From JACKEQ01 sp041389565 (lineage in GTDB: Bacteria > Myxococcota_A > UBA796 > GCA-2862545), in NCBI GenBank assembly GCA_041389565.1, contig JAWKRP010000006.1:262418-326417 (forward strand): a stretch of DNA of 64,000 bases. The letters run 5' to 3'. Shown piece after piece: positions 35,915 through 45,120 of the stretch. The notes beneath the pieces were generated by a model. It ran no database searches. It was not told where the DNA came from and worked only from the letters and a program-made list of their open reading frames with translations. The stretch's first letter is position 1, and each line of letters opens with the position of its first letter. The position numbers were made by a program, and so were the translations under genes.

Positions 35915-36577
35915 TCAGAGTGCCGATGCGCACAGCCCGGCGCTGAGCCAGACCGGCCGCATGGGGTACTGCCGGGCGTCGTACCAGGTCTCGGTCCACG
36001 CGAGCCCGCGGGCCTGGACCTGGAGCCCCACGTGCTTCGTGAGCCCCAGCCGTGCGCCGACCGAGGCCACCGGGGTGGCGTGCCACTGCGCGCGTGCAGG
36101 GTCGGGCAGGATCGCGCCCCACGAGTCCCGGCGCGGGCGGGGCTCGTCGGCGGTGTGCGTGAAGCCGGCGCCGAGGCCGAGATCGAAGGCCAGATCCCGA
36201 GGGCCGAGCGCGAACCGCAGCGGGGTGAGCACGATCTGGCTGGCGAGCAGCGAAGTGACCCGTGTGGACGGGCGTTGCGGGACGGGACCCACGAGCAGGC
36301 CCACGTCCATCGGCGCCAGATCGGGGTCGCTCTCGTCGACGGCGACCCCCGTGAACGCGCGCACCTCGCCTTGCGCCGTCCCCCGCGGCCCGAGCACCCC
36401 CAGGTCGGCATCGAGCCGCAGTCCGAGGGCCTTCCACGGCCGCGCGGTCGCCGAGCCGCCGATCAGCGCCTCGTGGGACCCGGACGTACGGCCCGGGTGC
36501 GCGGTCGCATGAGAGGCGAGCTCGAGGTGCCCCGCGTCCAGGGGGCCAGCAGCGAGGGCGAGGCCGGTGAACCACAT
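35915..36577 (-). CDS. Outer-membrane beta-barrel-like protein
   Basis: 220 residues with a short signal-like N-terminus (MWFTGLALAAG). Alternating strand patterns (LGLRLDADLGVLG, LAFDLGLGAGFTH, VGLQVQARGLAWTETW) suggest an eight-to-ten-strand barrel. No family recognised. Its stop is 8 bp from the DUF692 stop; the junction carries the palindrome CTGAGCTCAG. Confidence 0.65.
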   Translation of the reverse strand: MWFTGLALAAGPLDAGHLELASHATAHPGRTSGSHEALIGGSATARPWKALGLRLDADLGVLGPRGTAQGEVRAFTGVAVDESDPDLAPMDVGLLVGPVPQRPSTRVTSLLASQIVLTPLRFALGPRDLAFDLGLGAGFTHTADEPRPRRDSWGAILPDPARAQWHATPVASVGARLGLTKHVGLQVQARGLAWTETWYDARQYPMRPVWLSAGLCASAL

Positions 36578-36650
36578 GCCTCAGGCATACCCCGGCCATC
36601 GCCGGCCGACGGGGGTGTCCCCGAAGGAACCGTACTCCCGAGGCGTACGG

Positions 36651-38654
36651 TCAGGCGCCGCCCGACGGACGGAGCAGCTCGATCTTCTCGAGACCGAAGT
36701 GCTGCTTCACGTGGGCCTGGAACATCTTCACGGAGTTCTCGTCGAGCCGACCCTGCGCGCCGACGTACAGCCGCACGAGCTCGGTGGTGGCGTCGACGGG
36801 CTGCTCCACGAGCGCCACGGCGGTCTCGGTGCGTCGCGCCCGGAAGTGGTCGGCCGACACGGACTCGAGCCACGCGATCACCTCGGCGATCGTGGCCTTG
36901 TCGCCCTTCGCGACGAGCTCGAGGTCGGACTCGGGGAAGGACTTCGGATCCTCCTTCACCTCGGCCTTCACGTGCCCGATGTGGGCGCGGTCCTTTGTTT
37001 CGTGGCTCGGGGTGTAGACCTCCTTCGTCGACAGGCTGGTCTCCCACTCCGGCTTCATCAGCACGGTGACGGGGGCGACGCACGAGCGCGTGTAGTCGTG
37101 GATGTCGTACTTCAGCATCTCGTGCACGTCCTTCCACACGGTCTGGGGCGTGCTCGACAGCTTCGTGGACAGGGAGGTGGCCTGGTCCTGTGCGGCCTCC
37201 TTGTCCTTCATGATGCCCTCGTACCCGGTCTTCAGGCGGTTGTACGCCTCGGCGGCCGGCCCGCGGTCGACCTCGAGGCCCTTCACCTTGCGCTCGGCGG
37301 TCGCCACGGCGTCCTGGCGCTTGAGCACCTCGCCCGTCCACTCGGAGATCACGCCGCCGAGCTCGCCGAGCTGCCCCCGCACGCTCTCCGCGGTGGCGGT
37401 GGCGCCCGTGGACATGAGCCCGTCGAGCTGGGCCTGGAGCTCGTCGCGACGGGCCTTCGTGCGCTCCAGCTGCGTCTGCGCCTCGGTCAGGCTCGCCTTC
37501 GCGGTCTCGAGGTCGCGCTGGGCGGCACCGAGCTCCGCGTCGATGCCCTTCAGGGTCTCCTCGGCCTTCACCACGTCGGGCCACAGGGTCTCCGCACGCG
37601 CCTTGGAGTCGGCTTCGATGCCGCGCTGCGTCTTCAGGTTCGCGGTGAGCTCGTGGAACTCGGGGTTGGGCTCCTCGACCTGCCCGGAGATGAAGTCCTT
37701 CTCGGTGGGCGTGACCTTGTCGTCTTCTTCGCACTTCTGCGTGCCGACCTCGACCTTCACGTCGAGCTTCGGGAGCCGGGTGACGAGCGCGGTGTCCGGG
37801 ATGTTCGCGAGACCCGCGGTGACGCCTTCCCGCACGGTCTCCGCGCGGTCCTTGGGCCCGGAGACCCGCAGCAGCACGGACATCTTGCCCTCGGGCTCGA
37901 GCTTCGCCGCGATCTCGCGGGACTTGTCGAGGTGCTCGCGCTTCCCGGCCACCTCGTACGCACGGGCGTACAGCACGGCCGCAGCACCGAGCTTCTTGAA
38001 GCGGGCGTTCGACGACGCGCGGTTCGCGAGATCGTCGCCCCACTTCTCGAGGATCGACTGCTCGAGCGCCGCGATGTCGCCCTGACGGTCGGGCTCGTAC
38101 TTCACGACGATGCGGAGCGTGGCGAGCGACTCCGCGAACTGTTTCTTCGCGAGCTCGGCCTTCGCGGCGTCGATGTAGTGCTTGCGGAGGTCGGTGAAGG
38201 CGGCTTCGAGGTGGGCGCTGTCGGGGAACAGCTTCTGGGTGCGCACCGCGAGATCGTAGGCGTCGTCGAACATGTTGGCCGACCACAGCTTCTGGTAGCG
38301 GGCCGCCATCTCCTCCTGCGCCTTCTTCTTGAGCTCGAACACCTCGGGGCGATCCGCGTCGTACTTCGTGGCGGTCGCGAGCTTCTCCATGGCGACCTCG
38401 AAGTCGCCGATCGCGAGCGCGTCACGCGCGCCTTCGATCTGCTGCTCCACGATGGCGTTCGCGGCACGCTCGCGCGCGAGGCGGGCTTCCGGCTCCTCGG
38501 GCTTCTTCTTCGCGGCCGAGTCGTAGGCGGTGTACGCGGCGACCCAGTCTCCGGCGCCCTCCATGCGGGCCCCCTTGCTCATCGCCGAGCTGTAGGCGCA
38601 GCCGGTCGCGAGCAGGAGAAGGGCGGCGAGCACGAGCGGTCTGTGGGCGGACAT
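36651..38654 (-). CDS. TPR/coiled-coil lipoprotein
   Basis: 667 residues. Signal with lipobox LATGC. The N-terminal ~240 residues hold tandem tetratricopeptide-like helices (AYTAYDSAAKKKPEEPEARL, FEVAMEKLATATKYDADRP). A middle domain has the segment LLRVSGPKDRAETVREGV. Residues ~360-520 form long coiled coil rich in Lys, Glu and Gln, and a C-terminal ~110-residue domain follows. The Lys/Glu-rich composition differs from the Arg-rich neighbours. It is likely a periplasmic scaffold; no specific family is recognised. It is transcribed away from the MFS gene across a ~220-bp gap with no clear gene. Confidence 0.82.
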   Translation of the reverse strand: MSAHRPLVLAALLLLATGCAYSSAMSKGARMEGAGDWVAAYTAYDSAAKKKPEEPEARLARERAANAIVEQQIEGARDALAIGDFEVAMEKLATATKYDADRPEVFELKKKAQEEMAARYQKLWSANMFDDAYDLAVRTQKLFPDSAHLEAAFTDLRKHYIDAAKAELAKKQFAESLATLRIVVKYEPDRQGDIAALEQSILEKWGDDLANRASSNARFKKLGAAAVLYARAYEVAGKREHLDKSREIAAKLEPEGKMSVLLRVSGPKDRAETVREGVTAGLANIPDTALVTRLPKLDVKVEVGTQKCEEDDKVTPTEKDFISGQVEEPNPEFHELTANLKTQRGIEADSKARAETLWPDVVKAEETLKGIDAELGAAQRDLETAKASLTEAQTQLERTKARRDELQAQLDGLMSTGATATAESVRGQLGELGGVISEWTGEVLKRQDAVATAERKVKGLEVDRGPAAEAYNRLKTGYEGIMKDKEAAQDQATSLSTKLSSTPQTVWKDVHEMLKYDIHDYTRSCVAPVTVLMKPEWETSLSTKEVYTPSHETKDRAHIGHVKAEVKEDPKSFPESDLELVAKGDKATIAEVIAWLESVSADHFRARRTETAVALVEQPVDATTELVRLYVGAQGRLDENSVKMFQAHVKQHFGLEKIELLRPSGGA

Positions 38655-38874
38655 GTTCCCTCCGGCGCCCGCTGATATGCGAATCCGGGCGGGAAGGGTA
38701 GGATCCACGTCATGAGCCGCCTGACCGAACCCATCTGATCCGCGCCTGACCGCGCCCCGCGTCCGCACGCACGAAGCGTAGCGGACCGGTCGCGTGCGCC
38801 TGCAGCACGGAACGTCACGGCTCCACCTCCCGCCCGGTCGGGAGGCCGGGCTCCCTCGAAGCCCTGGAGCTCCC

Positions 38875-40041
38875 ATGGATGACGTCCGTCCCGCGTCCGG
38901 ACCGCCGCTCGGCGTGTTCGCCGCGTTCGTGTTGTTGCTCGCCCCCGCTGTCGACGAGCTGTGCTCGGCCGGCCCGACCGTCGGGGCGCCCGATCTGAGG
39001 TCGGACCTCGACCTGTCGGTCACCGGGCTGTTCGCGTTCGGCACGCTGATCCCCGTGATCGCGTCCATCGTGCTGGAGCCCGCCGTGCTGTGGCTCGCGG
39101 ACGGTCCGTGGCGCCGCACCATCCTGCTCGCGAGCGCCGCGGCGTGGTCGCTCGGATACCTCACCTGCGCGGCCGCTCCCGGACCCTGGGTGCTCGCAGC
39201 GGGCCTGTCCGCCACGTTCATCGCGGGAGGCATCGCGCTGGGGGTCGCGCGCGCGAGCCTGGTGGCCGCCAGCCCCGACGTGGAGCAGGCCCTCGCACGC
39301 TGGACGCTCGCGGCCTCGGTGGGCGACCTGGCGGGTCCGCTGGCGCTCGCTGGCATCGCGTGGCTCGGCGGGGGCTGGCGCGCCGGCATGGTGGGCTGCG
39401 GGCTCTCGGTGGGGCTGTGGGGGCTCGCGGTGCTGCGCGCTCCGGTGGGCCACGCGGAGGAGGACGAGGACGGAGAGGGCGCGTCGCTGTGGGATGCGCT
39501 CCAGGACCGCGTCCTGCTGGCCTGGCTGTCGGCCGTGGCGCTGTGCACGCTGCTCGACGAGATCTTCGTCGCCGGCATCGCGCTGTACGGCACCGAGGTG
39601 CTGGGCACGAGCCTCGCCGGCGCGGGCCTGCTCGTCGCGTGCGAGATGGCGGGTGGAGTGCTCGGCCTCGCGGTGTTCGAGCGCGTCGGCGCGCCCGCCC
39701 GCGCGCTGGTCCCGGCCTGCGGGCTCGCGCTGGCGGGCCTGGTGGGGTTCGTCCTCGCTCCCGACCCCGTGGTGGCGGGGCTCTGCCTGTTCGTGTGCGG
39801 GATGGGCGAGGGGCTGTGCTACCCGCTCACGCTCGCGGCTGCGCATCGCGCCCGACCCGGCCACCCGGGGCAGGTGGAGGCGCTGTCCGAGGCGTTCCTG
39901 CCGGTCGAGCTCGTCTTCCCGATCGGGTTCGGCCTGCTGGCGGACCGGTTCGGGCTCGGCGTCGCGCTGCTCGGGCTCGGCCTGCAGCCGGTCGGGATCG
40001 CGCTCGTCGCCCTCGCGGCACGCCGGCGGCGCGTGGAGTAG
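38875..40041 (+). CDS. MFS-family transporter
   Basis: 388 residues from the ATG at 38875 (GGAG six bases upstream); a longer upstream reading adds only a basic, unsupported N-terminus. About twelve hydrophobic helices are visible in two halves separated by the acidic loop HAEEDEDGEGASL near the middle. Motif-A-like sequence is weak, and no substrate can be inferred. It ends 9 bp before the phosphatase gene and may be co-transcribed with it. Confidence 0.85.
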   Translation: MDDVRPASGPPLGVFAAFVLLLAPAVDELCSAGPTVGAPDLRSDLDLSVTGLFAFGTLIPVIASIVLEPAVLWLADGPWRRTILLASAAAWSLGYLTCAAAPGPWVLAAGLSATFIAGGIALGVARASLVAASPDVEQALARWTLAASVGDLAGPLALAGIAWLGGGWRAGMVGCGLSVGLWGLAVLRAPVGHAEEDEDGEGASLWDALQDRVLLAWLSAVALCTLLDEIFVAGIALYGTEVLGTSLAGAGLLVACEMAGGVLGLAVFERVGAPARALVPACGLALAGLVGFVLAPDPVVAGLCLFVCGMGEGLCYPLTLAAAHRARPGHPGQVEALSEAFLPVELVFPIGFGLLADRFGLGVALLGLGLQPVGIALVALAARRRRVE

Positions 40042-40050
40042 GCTGCTCGG

Positions 40051-41061
40051 ATGATCCCCGTCGTGCTCGCCGCCACCGCCTCCGCGCAGTCCCTCCGGTT
40101 CGCCGCCATCGGCGACTTCGGCGACGACGACGACGATTCGCGCGCTGTGGCCGCGCTCGTTCGCGGGTGGGACCCAGAGCTCATCGTGACGGTGGGCGAC
40201 AACGACTACAGCGACGGCGCCTACCAGGGCTCGAACGAGGGGCTCGAGCTCGGCGTCGGGCAGTACTACGCGGACTGGATCGGCGACTACTCCGGTGCGT
40301 ACGGGGCGGGCGCGACCGAGAACGCGTTCTGGCCCACGCCCGGCGACCACGACTGGGGCGACACCTGCGACGATCCCGGCGGGCTCGACGACTACCTCGC
40401 GTACTTCGACCTCCCCGACGGCCCGGGCGAGGGGCGCTACTACGACTTCCGGCGCGGTCCCGTGCACTTCTTCGCGCTCCACAGCGTCGAGGACTGCGAG
40501 CCCGACGGCGCCACCGCCGACTCCGCGCAGGCGCGCTGGGTGCGCGACGCGGCCGCCGCTTCGGATGCCCCGTTCAAGGTGGCGTTCTTCCACCATCCGC
40601 CGTGGTCGTCCGGGGAGTACGCCACGGATGGCGAGCACATGCAGTGGCCGTGGGCCGACTGGGGCTTCCAGCTCGTGCTGGCGGGCCACGAGCACGACTA
40701 CGAGCGCGTGTGGACCGAAGGGATCACGTCCCTCGTCATCGGGCTCGGCGGGGTCGACATCCGCGGCTTCGAGTGCCCGGTGGCGGGCAGCCAGGTGCGG
40801 TTCGACGACGACTACGGCGCGTTGCTCGTGGAGGCCACGGACACCGAGCTCGACGTGTCGTTCCACACGGTGGGCGGGGTCGAGGTCGACCGGTTCACCA
40901 TCGCGGTCGACGGGTCGCCGTCGAACACCCGGGAAGGGGTGGAAGCCGAGGAGTGCGCGCGCGGCTGTGGCTGTCGGAACGCCCCCGTGGGCGGGCTGTT
41001 CGGCGTGCTCGCGCTCGCGGGGCTCGGCGGGCTCGCGGTGTTCCGGCGATCAGCCGCGTAG
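40051..41061 (+). CDS. Secreted metallophosphoesterase with MYXO-CTERM-like tail
   Basis: 336 residues with a short signal (MIPVVLAATASAQ). All five metallophosphoesterase motifs are present: GDFGDD, GDNDY, GDHDWG, FFHHPP and AGHEHDYE, as in purple-acid-phosphatase-like enzymes. The C-terminus (CARGCGCRN, hydrophobic helix, FRRSAA) is a MYXO-CTERM-type surface anchor. It should release phosphate or act as a phosphodiesterase outside the cell. Confidence 0.9.
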   Translation: MIPVVLAATASAQSLRFAAIGDFGDDDDDSRAVAALVRGWDPELIVTVGDNDYSDGAYQGSNEGLELGVGQYYADWIGDYSGAYGAGATENAFWPTPGDHDWGDTCDDPGGLDDYLAYFDLPDGPGEGRYYDFRRGPVHFFALHSVEDCEPDGATADSAQARWVRDAAAASDAPFKVAFFHHPPWSSGEYATDGEHMQWPWADWGFQLVLAGHEHDYERVWTEGITSLVIGLGGVDIRGFECPVAGSQVRFDDDYGALLVEATDTELDVSFHTVGGVEVDRFTIAVDGSPSNTREGVEAEECARGCGCRNAPVGGLFGVLALAGLGGLAVFRRSAA

Positions 41062-41469
41062 GCGCTCGAGCGCGTGGCGGTGCTCTTCGCGCATGCGCTC
41101 CTCCGGAACGTCGAGCAGGCCGCCGAGCCGTCCGATCAGGTAGCCCTCGAACCGATCCAGCCGTCCGTCGGCCCACGCCACCTGCCAGAGCAGCCCGACG
41201 AGGGCCGCACGCTCGTCTTCGTCGAAGCTCGTCCGGAGCTCCTCGGTGAGCACGCGCAGGTCCGTGACTGCGTGGAGACGGGCCTGTGCACGGGCGATCA
41301 GCGCTTCGCCCTTCACGATCGACTGCGCCATCTCCTTCGAGAACAGGTCGATCAGGAGCAGCACCTCGGGCTCCGAGAACTCGCCGTCGATGTGCGCCAG
41401 CTCGAGCAGCAGGGCGCACAGCGCGATGAGCGCGGACTCGGTGGGCTCGAGGAGGTCGCGGATCTCCAT
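41050..41469 (-). CDS. TerB-like helical protein
   Basis: 139 residues, all helical. The pattern AHIDGEFSEPEVLLLIDLF followed by LLWQVAWADGRLDRFEGYLI matches the two acidic-cluster repeats of TerB/DjlA N-terminal domains (DG..x..E; ADG..). Acidic residues could bind a divalent metal. The gene is isolated from other ter genes. It overlaps the end of the convergent phosphatase gene by 12 bp. Confidence 0.78.
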   Translation of the reverse strand: MEIRDLLEPTESALIALCALLLELAHIDGEFSEPEVLLLIDLFSKEMAQSIVKGEALIARAQARLHAVTDLRVLTEELRTSFDEDERAALVGLLWQVAWADGRLDRFEGYLIGRLGGLLDVPEERMREEHRHALERLRG

Positions 41470-41523
41470 GTCGGGAGGGTACATCGGTCCGGGATGACAT
41501 AGGGACGTCGCAAGGAGGCGGGC

Positions 41524-41736
41524 ATGAAGCGCTACCGGGTGGACGGCATGACGTGCGGAGGCTGCGTGCGCTCCGTCGAGCGGGTGGTCCGCGCCCTCGA
41601 CGAGGGGCTCGTGGTGGAGGTACAGCTCGAGCCCGGAGAGGTCCGCGTCGACGGGCCGCACACGCCCGAGGCCGTGAAGCAGGCCGTCGAGAAGGCCGGG
41701 TTCGGGTTCGGCGGCGAGATCGCAGCGCCCGCGTAG
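41524..41736 (+). CDS. Heavy-metal-associated (CopZ-like) chaperone
   Basis: 70 residues, the size of a single HMA domain. The copper-binding loop is GMTCGGC near the N-terminus, and the rest follows the beta-alpha-beta-beta-alpha-beta pattern. A copper or other soft-metal carrier. No P-type ATPase is encoded nearby. Confidence 0.9.
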   Translation: MKRYRVDGMTCGGCVRSVERVVRALDEGLVVEVQLEPGEVRVDGPHTPEAVKQAVEKAGFGFGGEIAAPA

Positions 41737-41804
41737 GTTGTCTGCACCTCGGTGTCGATCTGGGTGAGCATCGTTCGTCCGGTGTGCACACCGAGGAGAG
41801 ATCC

Positions 41805-42098
41805 ATGCAGTACGTCGTCCTGATCTACGAGAGCGAAGCCGAGCGAGCCAAGATGACCCCCGCGGAGTTGCAGACCGACTTCCAGGGGTACTTCGCGTTC
41901 AATGCCGCGGCGCGAGCCGAGGGTGCGCTCCTCGGGGGCGAGCCGCTGCGCGACACGTCCACCGCGACCAGCCTGCGCGTGCGGAACCAGGGAGGCGAGG
42001 TGCTGACGCAGTTCGACATGCCGGGCGTGGGCCGCATGGCCATCGCGAAGGACAGCACGGGCGGGGTGTTCGGGCTGATCACCCCGTCGGAGGCGTAG
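41805..42098 (+). CDS. Chimera of YCII N-terminus and VOC C-terminus
   Basis: 97 residues, with GAGGAG upstream of the ATG. Residues 1-60 (MQYVVLIYESEAERAKMTPA, GALLGGEPLRDTSTATSLRV) are the start of a YCII/DGPF domain, but the usual DGPF-containing second half is missing. Residues ~65-97 (DMPGVGRMAIAKDSTGGVFG) instead match the last strand pair of VOC proteins. I read this as an in-frame deletion fusion of two adjacent genes. It may be non-functional. Confidence 0.75.
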   Translation: MQYVVLIYESEAERAKMTPAELQTDFQGYFAFNAAARAEGALLGGEPLRDTSTATSLRVRNQGGEVLTQFDMPGVGRMAIAKDSTGGVFGLITPSEA

Positions 42099-42111
42099 CG
42101 CAGGAGGGGTG

Positions 42112-44893
42112 TCAGCGCTGGCGCCGGCGCATCCCCAGGAATCCGGCCAGCGCGAGCATCCAGGCCAGCGGGCGTGGGGTGCTCGCGCATCCGCAGCCGG
42201 TGCGTCGCTGGACCGGCGTCTCGCCGAGCGGGTCGGTGTCCGTCGGCACATCGGTGTCGGGCGGAGGCGGGTCGGTGTCGACTCCCGTGTCGAGCTCCGC
42301 GTCGCACGCGTCTCCGATGCCGTCCCCATCGGTGTCGTCCTGCCCCGGATTCGCGATCGCAGGGCAGTTGTCGCACGGGTCGCCGATGCCGTCTCCGTCG
42401 CTGTCCTGGCCGATCGACAGGACATCGACGCACAGGTCGCACGCGTCTCCGATGCCGTCTCCGTCGCTGTCCTCCTGGTTGGGGTTCGCGACCAGCAGGC
42501 AGTTGTCGCAGACGTCACCGACCTCGTCGCTGTCGCCGTCTTCCTGGAGCGGGTTGTTCCGGGTGCTGCAGTTGTCGAAGTCCGCGCAGATCCCGTCGTT
42601 GTCGGCGTCGTTCGGGTTCTCGTTCAGGCAGTCGTCTTCGCAGTCGGGGATGTTGTCGCCGTCCGCATCGAGCGTGTCGTCGGCATTCGGGCAGATGTCG
42701 CCGTCGAACAGGCACACCCCGTCGTTGTCGAAGTCGTTGTCGGAGTCGTTCGGGCACGGGTCGTCGCACCCGAGCAGCCCGTCTCCGTCGGGATCCGCAT
42801 CGTCCGCGAGGTCGGGGCACGTGTCGCAGGCGTCTCCGAACCCGTCTCCGTCGGCGTCGGCCTGGTCGGGATTCGCGGTGATCAGGCAGTTGTCGCAGAG
42901 GTCGCCCCGGCCGTCGCCGTCGATGTCGGTCGCGCCCCCCGGACCGTCGCAGAAGTCGCAGGCGTCTCCGAGCCCGTCGCCGTCGGTGTCGGTCTGGTCG
43001 TCTGCCACGGAGGGGCAGCGGTCGCAGGTGTCGCCGAACCCGTCTCCGTCGGCATCCGGGCTCGTCCCCGGACCGACGCAGGTGTCGCAGGCATCCCCGA
43101 TGCCATCGCCATCGGAGTCGAGCTGCGCGGGGTCGGGCACGGCCGGACAGACGTCGCAGGGGTCGCCCACCCCGTCTCCGTCGGCGTCGATGGGGGATCC
43201 CGGTGCGAGATCGCAGGTGTCGCAGGCGTCTCCGATGCCGTCTCCGTCGGTGTCGGTCTGGTCGTCGACCACGGCCGGGCACACGTCGCAGGGGTCGCCG
43301 AACCCGTCGCCGTCGGTGTCGACCGGAGAGCCGGGCGCGAAGTCGCACGTGTCGCACGCGTCGCCGACCCCGTCGCCGTCGGTGTCGGTCTGATCGTCGG
43401 CGATCGTCGGGCACACGTCGGAGCAGTTGTCGACCCCGTCGCTGTCGGGATCCGCCGTGTCGGTGCACGGGTCGCACGCGTTACCGGCTCCATCTCCGTC
43501 GGAGTCGGCCTGGCCGGGGTTCGGGTCGACCGGGCAGTTGTCGCACACGTCTCCGATCCCGTCTCCGTCTCCGTCGGCCTGCGTGGGGTCCGGGTCGTCG
43601 GGGCAGTCGTCGCACAGGTCGCCGAGACCGTCCCCGTCGCGATCGACCTGGAGCGGGTTGGACGTGGTGGGACAGACGTCGCAGGCGTCGCCGAAACCGT
43701 CCGCATCGGTGTCGGTGTTCGTGGGGTCCGACAGACCGGGGCAGGTGTCGATGCAGTCGGCCACGCCGTCAGCGTCGACATCGAGGTCGGGGAGACCCGG
43801 GCACGCGTCGACGTCGTCGCAGACGCCGTCTCCATCGGCGTCACCGCCGTTGGGGCACGGATCGCACGCGTCTCCGAGGCCATCTCCATCGGTGTCGGTC
43901 TGGAGGGGGTCGGGGTCGTCGGGACAGGCGTCGCACGCGTCGCCCACGCCGTCGGCGTCGCCGTCGACGTTCGAGAGGCTCGGGTCGGTCGGACACAGGT
44001 CGCAGGCACCGCGGAACCCGTCTCCGTCGGGGTCGGCCGCGGGGAAGGTGGGGTCGAGGTCGCAGTCGTCCTCGAGGTCTGCGATGCGGCCGTCGTCATC
44101 GGCGTCGTCACCGAGGATCAGGTAGAACTCCTCGACCCGCACTTCTCCGGTGTTGCTCGAACCGGAGCCCGTGAACGCCACCCGGACGGGTGTCGTGCCG
44201 AACTTCGCGTTGAGGTCGACGACCTCGGTCATCACGGGCGTGGCGGGCTTCCCGGACTGTGTGCTGAACCAGACCGTGAGCTCGTGGGTGTTCGCGTCGT
44301 AGTCGACCCAGGTGTACCGGGTGTTCCGCACGTCGGTGGTGTACGTCTGGAGGGCGGAGAGCACGCGGCCGTCGTCGTCGATGCCGAGGTGTCGGTTGGA
44401 ACGGGTCGCCGCTGCCGCTGTCGACGGTGTCGAGCTCGATCGCGATGGAGGAGGGGAAGGCGTTCTCGTAGCCGAGCCCGCGCTGGCTGCCGTCGCCGAT
44501 CTCACTGGTCCCCGCCGTGTGGAACACCGCCGTCAGCCCGCCCGGGTACGTGTTCTGGTTCTGGTGGCTGCCCCCGCCGCCCCCGCCGCCCCCGCCCGGC
44601 GGAGGCCCGAACACCGGGAAGCCGCCGCCGCCGCCGCTGTAGCCGTCGTTGTTGATGTCGCTGCGGAACCGCATCCGGAAGGAGGTGGACGGACCGAGCA
44701 CGAAGGTCTGGGGGAGGTGGGCCGCACCGCGACGGTTGTTGCTCTGGGACTTGAGCCGGATCTCGTCGGACTGGCACGCGGCGTCGCTCACGAGCACCCA
44801 GCCGGGGCCGGGACACAGGTTGCTGGACGTGTACGGCCCGATCTCGAGGGACTGTGCCCGGGCGAGCCCGCTCAGCAGGAGGAGCAACGACAT
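42112..44893 (-). CDS. L-type lectin/thrombospondin type-3 repeat surface protein, interrupted by one frameshift
   Basis: The ATG at 44893 begins a signal peptide (MSLLLLLSGLARAQ). The next ~165 residues are a legume-lectin-like domain with a poly-Gly loop and AIELDTVDS. At ~44400 the frame changes by one base; the new frame resumes with NRHLGIDDDGRVLSAL, which completes the lectin domain. Then follow ~25 thrombospondin type-3 calcium repeats (DTDGDGIGDACDTC) over nearly 600 residues, and a MYXO-CTERM tail (TGCGCASTPRPLAWM...GMRRRQR). Each half reads cleanly in its own frame, so either the break is very recent, a sequence error, or recoding. Confidence 0.85.
44396..44402 (-). other. Frameshift site inside the lectin-TSP3 gene
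   Basis: On the minus strand the sequence GACCCGTTCCAACCGAC is read as D-P-F-Q in the upstream frame. Removing one base in TTCC restores D-P-(x)-N-R-H-L-G-I-D, the expected lectin continuation. Confidence 0.75.
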
Positions 44894-44996
44894 GGCCGTT
44901 CCTGTTCGAGTGTTCCTGCTCACGATGCCTCAATTCGACGCCGGGAGACACTACGCGCGACTTTCTCCTGGCCGGTTCCCGCCTCGATGTGAACGA

Positions 44997-45101
44997 TGAA
45001 CAGATTTTGAACAAACGCCCATCGCCGAGAGTCGTCGACAGGGGTTGAATCTCGCGACGCCTTGCGCTAGGAGGTCGACACGACTGAACAAGGTTTGAAG
45101 C
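44997..45101. promoter_or_regulatory. Three 11-bp direct-repeat pairs, candidate CarA/CarH-type operator
   Basis: Three pairs of half-sites, each with exactly 11-bp spacing: TGAACA at 44997 and 45008; TCGACA at 45035 with TGAATC at 45046; TGAACA at 45085 with TGAAGC at 45096. The left half-sites fit TnnACA. CarH-type MerR regulators are known to bind 11-bp direct repeats of this kind. The block lies directly upstream of the MerR gene 45121-46077 and downstream of the divergent lectin gene start. Confidence 0.55.
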
Positions 45102-45120
45102 ACCTGGCCCGAGGTGGGAA

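Noticed and set aside
38655..38874. Short reading frame MSRLTEPI before the MFS gene
   Set aside because: Only eight codons, no good ribosome site and no attenuator-like hairpins; the gap shows no other supported feature.
42109..44655. Long plus-strand reading frame and array-like periodic DNA across the TSP3 repeats
   Set aside because: The periodicity comes from calcium-repeat codons on the minus strand; spacers are not unique and repeats are not identical, so it is neither a CRISPR array nor a second gene.
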